This document shows, piece by piece, positions 58,182-64,000 of a stretch of DNA of 64,000 bases. The stretch is taken from positions 8,928,001 to 8,992,000 of the forward strand of contig NZ_CP108383.1 in NCBI RefSeq assembly GCF_035958815.1, given 5' to 3'. The notes under the pieces were generated by a model. It saw only the letters and a list, made by a program, of their open reading frames with translations, did not search any database and was not told where the DNA came from. This DNA comes from Nocardia sp. NBC_01327. Its GTDB lineage: Bacteria; Actinomycetota; Actinomycetes; Mycobacteriales; Mycobacteriaceae. Position 1 is the stretch's first letter. The number at the start of each line of letters is the position of its first letter. The translations under genes and the position numbers were made by a program.

Positions 58182-58841
58182 TCAGGCCGGAAACCCCTGC
58201 AGCACTTCACGAGAACGCGACAGGCCCAACCGCGTGGCGCCGGCGGCGATCATGTCCGCCGCCGCCGCCGCGGTGCGGATACCGCCGCTGGCCTTGACCC
58301 CGAGCCGCCCGCCGACCGTCTCCGCCATCAGCCGCACCGCGTGCGCACTGGCGCCGCCCGCCGGATGGAAACCGGTGGAGGTCTTCACGAAATTCGCGCC
58401 CGCCTGTTCGGCGACCCGGCACACGCCCACGATCTGCGCATCGCTCAGCGCCGCCGATTCGATGATCACCTTGAGCACGGTCCGGTCCCCCATGGACTCG
58501 CGCACGGTGATGATGTCGGCGAGCACCGCGTTGTAGTCCTCGGCGCGGGCGGCGGCGATATCGATCACCATGTCCACCTCGTTCGCGCCCTGATCGACCG
58601 CCAGCCTGGCCTCGGCGCCCTTCACCAGCGAATGATGTTTGCCGGACGGAAAACCCGCGACGGTCGCCACCACCAGGCCGGGCGCCCGCACCGGCAGCAT
58701 GGACGGCGAGACGCAGATCGCCAGCACGCCCAGCTCACGCGCCTCTTCGATCAGCGCGTCGACTTCCTGACCGGTCGCTTCCGGCGCCAGCAGGGTGTGG
58801 TCGATCATCGCGGCCACGTCTCGACGAGAAATCTCTGTCAT
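58182..58841 (-). CDS. deoC: Deoxyribose-phosphate aldolase
   Basis: A 219-residue class I aldolase that splits 2-deoxyribose 5-phosphate. ATG at 58841 ('MTEISRRDVAAMIDHTLLAPEAT'). The relay lysine is in 'RTVLKVIIESAAL' and the Schiff-base lysine in 'VKTSTGF' near residue 150; a further lysine is in 'GVKASGGIRTAAAA'. 'IDHTLL' and 'NEVDMVIDI' are family signatures. It corresponds to Rv0478 and converges with the DUF2993 gene, 12 bases away. Confidence 0.95.
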   Translation of the reverse strand: MTEISRRDVAAMIDHTLLAPEATGQEVDALIEEARELGVLAICVSPSMLPVRAPGLVVATVAGFPSGKHHSLVKGAEARLAVDQGANEVDMVIDIAAARAEDYNAVLADIITVRESMGDRTVLKVIIESAALSDAQIVGVCRVAEQAGANFVKTSTGFHPAGGASAHAVRLMAETVGGRLGVKASGGIRTAAAAADMIAAGATRLGLSRSREVLQGFPA

Positions 58842-58913
58842 GAGCGGTGAGTTTGGCATACAGGTGGCGAATTCCATTGCGGGCCGCCACCGCTGTCACG
58901 CACACTCGTACCT

Positions 58914-59468
58914 GTGCTGATCCGTCGTGAACGAACCAGCGACCTCGCCGCGATCGACGCGGTGCATCGCAGCGCCTTCGCCGACCACTACGCGAACGCC
59001 GGCGGCGGGCATCGGTTCGACCATGCCACCACCCGCCCCGAACCACCGGAGATCGATCTGGTCCGGCGGCTGCGTGATCACTCCGGCTGGATGCCGACCC
59101 TGTCCATGGTGGCCGAACTGCACGACGACATCGTCGGTCACGTCTGCCTCACCCGCGCGGCCGTCGGCCCGTTCCCGGTGCTCGCCCTCGGCCCGATCGG
59201 CGTCCGCGCCGACGCCCAGGCCGACGGCGTCGGCTCCGCCCTCATGCACGCCGTCCTCGGCGCCGCCGACGCCCTGGACGAGCCGCTGGTCGGCCTCGTG
59301 GGCCACCTCGACTACTACCCCCGCTTCGGCTTCGCCCCCGGCCCCCGCCTCGGCATCGTGCCCGACCGGTCCGATTGGACCTCGCACTTCCAGATCCGCG
59401 TACTCACCGCCTACGACCCCGAGATCAAGGGCGAATTCCACTACGCCGACCCCTTCTACGACGGCTGA
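58914..59468 (+). CDS. GNAT family N-acetyltransferase
   Basis: A 184-residue acetyltransferase with GTG at 58914. The acetyl-CoA binding motif A is 'ALGPIGVRADAQADGVGSALMHAVLGAA' (Q-x-x-G-V-G-S). 'GHLDYYPRFGFAPG' near residue 140 is the YxRFGF segment common in this subgroup, close to Escherichia coli YhbS. The substrate is unknown. It is divergent from deoC and lies 48 bases before purU in the same direction. Confidence 0.9.
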   Translation: MLIRRERTSDLAAIDAVHRSAFADHYANAGGGHRFDHATTRPEPPEIDLVRRLRDHSGWMPTLSMVAELHDDIVGHVCLTRAAVGPFPVLALGPIGVRADAQADGVGSALMHAVLGAADALDEPLVGLVGHLDYYPRFGFAPGPRLGIVPDRSDWTSHFQIRVLTAYDPEIKGEFHYADPFYDG

Positions 59469-59516
59469 GCTCGCCCCTGCTCGAGGCCGCATCGTCGCTG
59501 CTGAGATCATCAATCC

Positions 59517-60407
59517 ATGAGCTCCACCCCTGGCGACCTCGATGATCGTCGTTACGTGCTGACCCTGGGCTGCCCGGACCGTCCCGGCATCATTGCCCGC
59601 ATCACCTCGTTCATCGCCGATTTCGGCGGGTCGATCGTGGAGGCCGGCTATCACTCCGATCCGGATATCGGCTGGTTCTTCACCCGGCAGGCCATCAAAG
59701 CCGGCACTGTTCCGTTCGGACTCGACGAACTGCGGGATCGGTTCACCACCGTCGCCGGCGAACTGGGCCCGGAAACCGAATGGCAGGTGCACGATTCGGG
59801 CGAGCGCCGCCGCGCGGTGCTGCTGGTCAGCAAGGACGGGCACTGCCTGCACGATCTGCTGGGCCGCGCGAGCAGCGGGGAACTGCCCGCCACCATCGAG
59901 GCCGTCATCGGCAACCACCCCGACCTCGCGGGCATGACCGAGGCACACGGCGTCAAGTTTCACTACGTGCCGTTCCCGAAGGATCCGGCCGAGCGCGGGC
60001 CCGCCTTCGAGCAGGTGCGCGAACTGGTCGACGCGCACGATCCGCACGCGGTGGTGCTGGCCCGGTTCATGCAGGTGCTGCCACGGGAGCTGTGCGAGCA
60101 CTGGGCGGGCAAGGCGCTCAATATCCACCACAGCTTCCTGCCGTCCTTCGTGGGCGCGCGCCCGTACCACCAGGCCTTCGCGCGCGGCGTGAAGCTGATC
60201 GGCGCGACCTGCCACTATGTGACCCCGGAGCTCGACGCGGGACCGATTCTCGAACAGGACGTCACCCGCATCGATCACGCCGACACCGTGCACGACATGG
60301 TGCGCCAAGGGCGCGATATCGAACGCGTGGTGCTGGCCCGCGGACTGCGCTGGCATCTCGAGGGCCGCATTCTGGTGCACGGCCGCCGCACCGTCGTCTT
60401 CTCCTGA
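59517..60407 (+). CDS. purU: Formyltetrahydrofolate deformylase
   Basis: A 296-residue enzyme that hydrolyses 10-formyltetrahydrofolate to formate and tetrahydrofolate, supplying formate for purine synthesis and balancing one-carbon pools. An ACT domain (about 10-90, 'VLTLGCPDRPGIIARITSFI') precedes the formyltransferase domain. The catalytic Asn-His-Asp set is visible: 'LNIHHSFLPSFVGA' (Asn, His) and 'HYVTPELDAGPILEQD' (Asp). Followed by a strong terminator. Confidence 0.95.
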   Translation: MSSTPGDLDDRRYVLTLGCPDRPGIIARITSFIADFGGSIVEAGYHSDPDIGWFFTRQAIKAGTVPFGLDELRDRFTTVAGELGPETEWQVHDSGERRRAVLLVSKDGHCLHDLLGRASSGELPATIEAVIGNHPDLAGMTEAHGVKFHYVPFPKDPAERGPAFEQVRELVDAHDPHAVVLARFMQVLPRELCEHWAGKALNIHHSFLPSFVGARPYHQAFARGVKLIGATCHYVTPELDAGPILEQDVTRIDHADTVHDMVRQGRDIERVVLARGLRWHLEGRILVHGRRTVVFS

Positions 60408-60426
60408 CGCGACTACCCCGCCGAAG

Positions 60427-60468
60427 CCGAAGCGCCCCTTCCACGTCATTGGGGAAGGGGCGCTTCGG
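60427..60468. terminator. Strong terminator after purU
   Basis: Perfect 16-base arms CCGAAGCGCCCCTTCC (60427-60442) and GGAAGGGGCGCTTCGG (60453-60468), ten-base loop, then TTTTTCT. It can also serve the convergent hydrolase ending at 60487. Confidence 0.92.
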
Positions 60469-60486
60469 TTTTTCTGGAAATAGGTC

Positions 60487-61485
60487 TCAGCCCGCGGCGG
60501 CGACCATTCCGCGGCGGCCCGCCCGGATGACCCGGGCGAGTTCGGCATTGAAGGCATCCGCGGCCTCGATGTTCACCAGGTGTCCGGTGGGCAGGATGAG
60601 GTAGCGGTCGAGATAACCGGAATCGGCCAGGGTGTCGGCGATTTCGCGGGAGTGCTCCTCCGGCAGCAGCTTGTCGTAGGAACCGGCGACCACGCTGGTC
60701 GGCACCGTCAAATGAGCTGCGGCGCCGTGCAAGTCGAGGTGCAGCAGGCTGCGGGCGACCGCGGCGCGGGTCGACGGACGGCAGGACCGGACGATCGACA
60801 TACCGAAATCGACCTGATCGGCGGTCGCGGCGGCATTGCACAGCCGGTGCTTGGCGATCAGTCGCACGGCACGGCCACCGGGCAGCGGCAGCGGGGTGCC
60901 GAACAGCGCCAGCGACAGCCAGTCCGGCGCCGGAATCAGATCATTGAAGACCGGAAGCACGGTGGCACGGTTGGGGATTCGCCGCGCCGCGGTGGTGGCC
61001 AGCAGTACCGCGGAGGCCCGCTGCGCGACCTGGTGCGGATAGCGCTGTGCCCACGCCTGAATGGTCATGCCGCCCATGCTGTGCCCGACGAGCGTCGCGC
61101 GCTGACCGGGGCGCAGCACCGCGTCCAGGACATCGGAGAAGTCGTCGGCGAGCTGGTCGGCGCCGAAAGCCCTGCGGCCGCTTTCGCTTTCGCCGTGGCC
61201 GCGCTGATCGTAGGCGTACACCCGGTATTCCCCGGCGAACGCGTTGATCTGCGGGTTCCAGTATTCGATGGCACAGGACCAGCCGTGCGCCAGCACGATG
61301 ACCTCACCGTCGGCGGGGCCGTAGGCGTGCACCCGCAGGCGGGCGCCGTCACGGGTGGTGACCGGGATGATGTCGGCCGGTCGCGGAGTATTCAGCGACG
61401 CGGTCTCGTAGACGCGGGACCGGAGTCCGGCGCGGAAGGGGGCGGTCACCATGTCTGCGCCCGCCTCGGGCAGCTTCACCAGCAT
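60487..61485 (-). CDS. Alpha/beta hydrolase A of a paralogous pair
   Basis: A 332-residue hydrolase with ATG at 61485 behind AAAGGAGTGCTC; an in-frame GTG lies two codons earlier. 'VIVLAHGWSCAIEYWNPQI' is the oxyanion region, 'ATLVGHSMGGMTIQAW' the nucleophile elbow, 'VVAGSYDKLLPEEHS' the acid and 'LPTGHLVNIEAADAF' the histidine. It resembles lipid esterases/epoxide-hydrolase-like enzymes. Its closest relative is the gene next upstream (61690-62712), from which it arose by duplication with its leader. Confidence 0.9.
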   Translation of the reverse strand: MLVKLPEAGADMVTAPFRAGLRSRVYETASLNTPRPADIIPVTTRDGARLRVHAYGPADGEVIVLAHGWSCAIEYWNPQINAFAGEYRVYAYDQRGHGESESGRRAFGADQLADDFSDVLDAVLRPGQRATLVGHSMGGMTIQAWAQRYPHQVAQRASAVLLATTAARRIPNRATVLPVFNDLIPAPDWLSLALFGTPLPLPGGRAVRLIAKHRLCNAAATADQVDFGMSIVRSCRPSTRAAVARSLLHLDLHGAAAHLTVPTSVVAGSYDKLLPEEHSREIADTLADSGYLDRYLILPTGHLVNIEAADAFNAELARVIRAGRRGMVAAAG

Positions 61486-61530
61486 GAGCACTCCTTTGTG
61501 TTCCAGGGCACACTACCGCGCTAGCTGTAG

Positions 61531-61547
61531 TGCTTGCTAGTGCAAGC
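61531..61547 (-). promoter_or_regulatory. Shared palindromic element, copy A
   Basis: TGCTTGCTAGTGCAAGC contains the inverted repeat GCTTGC / GCAAGC with a four-base centre. It begins 46 bases before the start of hydrolase A. Sixteen of its 17 bases recur at 62762-62778 before hydrolase B. Confidence 0.65.
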
Positions 61548-61689
61548 GGCAGATATTTTTCGATCCGCCGCCTGCGGCCCTTCTTCCGGGATACCCGTTC
61601 CGCCCCAACGGCATTCACCATTGCCGCACCGAACTCGGGTTATAGCTGTGTTCTACGACACATACTGCGGCGAGAAGCACCCGCCCGAT

Positions 61690-62712
61690 TCAGGCGCCGA
61701 CGACCCGCTGCGCCGTTCCGAACGCCGTGCCGGCCACCCGTGCGAGCTCCTCGTTGAACTCCCGGTAGGCCTCGACATTGCCGAGGTGACCGGTCGGCAG
61801 AATGTGAAAACCATCCAGACTGCCTGCCTCGGTGAGCAATTCGGCGATCCGCTCCGCGTGCACCACCGGCGTCATGAAGTCGGCGGAACCGGCGATGACG
61901 GAGGTCGGCACGGTCAGATTCGCCGCACCGCGCCCCACATCCAGATGCGACAGCAGCGTGCCGAACCGCGCGCGCACCAGCGCCGGGCAGGACCGCACGA
62001 TGTTCTGCGCGAATTCGGCGATATCGCCCGTCGCATCCAGACTCATGACCTGCCGGCGGAATATCCACTTCACCGGCGCGATCGGCGGGAACGCGATGGG
62101 CAGGCTCAGACCGAGCAGCCCCACCAGGAACGGCAGCCGCAACTTGCCGCGGTTGTAGAACGGCAGCACCGTGGTCTCGGCAATGAGCTGTCCCGCAGAA
62201 CTATTGGTGAGCAGCACCGCGAGCGCGCGCCGCCGCACCTGCTCCGGATACCGCCCGGCCCAGGCCTGCAGCGTCATGCCGCCGAGGCTGTGGCCCACGA
62301 TGACCGCGCGGCGGCCGGGCGCCAGGGCGGCGTCCAGCACGGCTTCGAGATCGTCGGCGAGCAGATCGGTGGTGAGCGGGGCCGTGCCCAGATCGCTCTC
62401 ACCGTGCCCGCGCACGTCGTAGGCGATGACGCGGTAGTCGCCGGCGAAGGCGTTGATCTGCGGATTCCAGTACTCGAGGCAGCAGGTCCAGCCGTGCACC
62501 AGCACGAGGACATCGCCGTCGGCAGGACCGTAGGCATGCACCCGCAGGTGCGCTCCGTCGGTGGTGGTGACGGGAACGACCTCGTACGGACCCGCGGGCG
62601 GATTCAGATCCGCATTCGCGTAGGTCCGAGTCCGCAGGTCGGCACGGTGCGCTCGCACCCGGTTCCGGACCCACTGGGTGAGGTCCGCTCTATTAGGCAG
62701 CGTTGCCCGCAT
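61690..62712 (-). CDS. Alpha/beta hydrolase B of a paralogous pair
   Basis: A 340-residue paralogue of the gene at 60487, ATG at 62712 behind CACAAAGGAGTGTCCT. 'LVLVHGWTCCLEYWNPQI', 'AVIVGHSLGGMTLQAW', 'VIAGSADFMTPVVHA' and 'LPTGHLGNVEAYREF' are the four motif regions. The central cap region (PFLVGLLGLSLPIAFPP) is more hydrophobic than in hydrolase A and could dip into the membrane. Substrate unknown; a lipid ester is likely. Confidence 0.9.
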   Translation of the reverse strand: MRATLPNRADLTQWVRNRVRAHRADLRTRTYANADLNPPAGPYEVVPVTTTDGAHLRVHAYGPADGDVLVLVHGWTCCLEYWNPQINAFAGDYRVIAYDVRGHGESDLGTAPLTTDLLADDLEAVLDAALAPGRRAVIVGHSLGGMTLQAWAGRYPEQVRRRALAVLLTNSSAGQLIAETTVLPFYNRGKLRLPFLVGLLGLSLPIAFPPIAPVKWIFRRQVMSLDATGDIAEFAQNIVRSCPALVRARFGTLLSHLDVGRGAANLTVPTSVIAGSADFMTPVVHAERIAELLTEAGSLDGFHILPTGHLGNVEAYREFNEELARVAGTAFGTAQRVVGA

Positions 62713-62761
62713 AGGACACTCCTTTGTGTTACTGCTAGATACAGTAACTCCCCCAGGAGCG

Positions 62762-62778
62762 TGCTAGCTAGTGCAAGC
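62762..62778 (-). promoter_or_regulatory. Shared palindromic element, copy B
   Basis: TGCTAGCTAGTGCAAGC differs from copy A at one position. It begins 50 bases before the start of hydrolase B. Extending it, GTGCT (62761-62765) and AGCAC (62776-62780) pair as an outer inverted repeat. Confidence 0.65.
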
Positions 62779-62838
62779 ACCCACTAATTTCGGAGACCGG
62801 TGGATCTCGGAACGGGCGCGCCCGACACCGGAAAAAAA

Positions 62839-62875
62839 TCGGCCGCCACCCCCGACCAGCGGGAATGACGGCCGA
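62839..62875 (-). terminator. Terminator of the DUF2516 gene
   Basis: Arms TCGGCCG (62839-62845) and CGGCCGA (62869-62875). On the minus strand the stem is followed by seven T residues (TTTTTTTCC), 14 bases past the stop codon at 62890. Confidence 0.85.
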
Positions 62876-62889
62876 AGAAGGCGTCGGCG

Positions 62890-63174
62890 CTACCAGCGTG
62901 GCCCGCGCTGGACCTCGTCCACTTTGGGCCGCACATCGGCCAGATAGACACCCGTGGCGACGATCGCGGCAATGCTCAAGATGTTCACCGGGTTCCGCGT
63001 CAGCAGCAATCCACCGAGCGAGGCGACCAGAATCGCCAGCCACACCGGCTTGGTCAGCTTGTCCACGGCCGGGAAGGCATCCGAGCGCTGGCGTATCGCA
63101 TGAACCAGCGCGAACACCACCATTCCGAGCTCGCACAGCAACAAGGCCGACAAAATGAATCCGGGAATTCCCAT
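62890..63174 (-). CDS. DUF2516 family small membrane protein
   Basis: A 94-residue protein with three hydrophobic segments: 'IPGFILSALLLCELGMVVFALVHA', 'VWLAILVASLGGLLL' and 'NILSIAAIVATGVYLADV'. The sequence between the first two, 'IRQRSDAFPAVDKLTKPVW', is typical of DUF2516. It ends 'VRPKVDEVQRGPRW'. The ATG at 63174 or the GTG at 63177 may be the start; GGGGG precedes both closely. It matches Rv0476, which lies beside hbhA in M. tuberculosis. Confidence 0.85.
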   Translation of the reverse strand: MGIPGFILSALLLCELGMVVFALVHAIRQRSDAFPAVDKLTKPVWLAILVASLGGLLLTRNPVNILSIAAIVATGVYLADVRPKVDEVQRGPRW

Positions 63175-63277
63175 CACCCCCGACAGTCTAATTGGCCCGG
63201 CCGCGCTCCGATGGATTCGCGGCGACGGAACCGCCGGTCACCTCGCAATTCCGGCAACCACCCGCCGTGGGACGACC

Positions 63278-63310
63278 GTGGCTCCCACACAGTGAATGTG
63301 CGGGAGCCAC
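63278..63310 (-). terminator. Hairpin downstream of hbhA
   Basis: Nine-base perfect arms GTGGCTCCC (63278-63286) and GGGAGCCAC (63302-63310) with a shorter inner ACACA/TGTG pairing. It lies 34 bases beyond the hbhA stop and lacks a T-run. Confidence 0.75.
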
Positions 63311-63343
63311 AGGGTGTTTCACGTTCAGAGGGAACGCGCGACG

Positions 63344-63997
63344 TTACTTCTTGGCAGCAGGCGCGGCGGCCTTCTTGGCCGGAGCCTTCTTCGCGGGCGC
63401 CTTCTTGGCCGGCGCCGGCACGACGGGCTCGGCCTCGGTGGTCACGGCGACGACCTCGGCATCAACGGCCTCTTCGACCTCGGCGGCCGCGTCCTTGGCG
63501 ACACCCAGCAGCGGGGCGACCTGGTCGGAAACCTTGCCGAAGACATCCTGCGCCTGGGTGACCAGGTCGGTGTACAGGGTCTCGACCTGCTCGAAACGCT
63601 CTTCGAAGGTCGGGTTGGCCTTCAGCTTCTCGACGGTCTCCTCGCCGCGGGCGGCCAGGTCGGCGTAGAGGTCGATCAGCTGGTGGTAGTACTGATCGAC
63701 GAGCTTGCGCAGCTCCTCGGGGGTGGCCTTCTCACGCAGCTCGGCCAGGTCCTCCGGCAGTTCGGACGGCAGCGCGGAGATGCGCTGGCGAACGACCTCG
63801 ACCTGCTCCTGCAGGTCGGCGGGCAGGTTGGCGAAGCGCTCGCGGGCCTCTTCGACGCGGCCGGAGACGTCCACGGCGGCGGCCCGGGTGCGGACCTTCT
63901 CGACGGTGTCGAGAACCGACGCGTAGATGGCGTCACCTGCACCGACGGTCGCGTAGAGCGGCTTGGTGACGGTGGTGGTCAAGTTCGTTTCGGTCAT
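63344..63997 (-). CDS. hbhA: Heparin-binding haemagglutinin homologue
   Basis: A 217-residue surface-associated protein, homologue of the mycobacterial adhesin HbhA (Rv0475). Residues 40-165 are a long coiled coil (heptad-rich 'EEARERFANLPADLQEQVEVV', 'FEQVETLYTDLVTQAQDVF'). The C-terminus is a Lys/Ala/Pro repeat (PAKKAPAKKAPAKKAAAPAA), which binds sulphated sugars in mycobacteria. No signal peptide, as in the mycobacterial protein. The ATG at 63997 lies at the right edge; its promoter is outside the window. Confidence 0.93.
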   Translation of the reverse strand: MTETNLTTTVTKPLYATVGAGDAIYASVLDTVEKVRTRAAAVDVSGRVEEARERFANLPADLQEQVEVVRQRISALPSELPEDLAELREKATPEELRKLVDQYYHQLIDLYADLAARGEETVEKLKANPTFEERFEQVETLYTDLVTQAQDVFGKVSDQVAPLLGVAKDAAAEVEEAVDAEVVAVTTEAEPVVPAPAKKAPAKKAPAKKAAAPAAKK

Positions 63998-64000
63998 ATC

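Noticed and set aside
1..64000. CRISPR arrays, tRNA and rRNA genes, insertion sequences
   Set aside because: No regularly spaced identical repeats, no tRNA-like cloverleaf and no transposase motif was seen on either strand.

Overview
The window is GC-rich actinobacterial DNA from a mycolate-type relative of Mycobacterium, most likely Nocardia. Read on the minus strand it follows, almost gene for gene, the Mycobacterium tuberculosis block from hbhA to the cytochrome c maturation genes: hbhA, DUF2516, deoC, murB, L,D-transpeptidase, mshA, gpmA, senX3-regX3, ppx, proC, bS22, epimerase, acyltransferase, glutaredoxin, hemA-C-D-B, hemL, ccdA/resB/ccsB. Mycothiol synthesis (mshA) and the bS22 gene also fit. 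The genus is an inference from gene content and was not checked by any search. I see no tRNA, rRNA, CRISPR array, insertion sequence or phage.

Layout. 1-2 kb: secreted proteins and an XRE regulator coupled to a ClpP-like protein that has lost its catalytic triad. 2.2-8.6 kb: one translationally coupled minus-strand operon, hemL - histidine phosphatase - ResA-like thioredoxin - ccdA - resB - ccsB, joining haem synthesis to System II cytochrome c assembly. 8.6-12.4 kb: a repeat-bearing gap, small membrane proteins (one of only 39 residues) and hemB. 12.5-18.0 kb: rex-hemA-hemC-hemD, with a Rex-type operator inside the predicted promoter. 18.2-29.5 kb: conserved housekeeping genes. 29.6-32.0 kb: four tandem secreted paralogues with one Ig-like domain each. 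32.7-43.3 kb: regX3/senX3, two secreted CocE-like hydrolases, gpmA, a KOW-like protein, a ROK kinase, a YbjN protein and mshA. 44.4-50.1 kb: an accessory locus of P450, family-2 glycosyltransferase, acyl-adenylating ligase and PapA-like acyltransferase. 50.2-58.8 kb: L,D-transpeptidase, murB, two DUF2505 proteins, a methyltransferase with a probable CTG start, an orphan AbiEi-like protein, a DUF2993 protein and deoC. 58.9-64 kb: GNAT, purU, two alpha/beta hydrolases with a shared upstream element, DUF2516 and hbhA.

Themes. Haem supply (hemA, B, C, D, L) is linked to redox sensing (Rex) and cytochrome c assembly. Cell-envelope work is spread over the window (MurB, L,D-transpeptidase, PlsC-like acyltransferase, DUF2993, HbhA, secreted hydrolases). 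The parts that look lineage-specific against the conserved backbone are the Ig-like array, the hydrolase pairs and the P450-glycosyltransferase-ligase-acyltransferase locus. Perfect inverted repeats between convergent genes mark most transcription ends.
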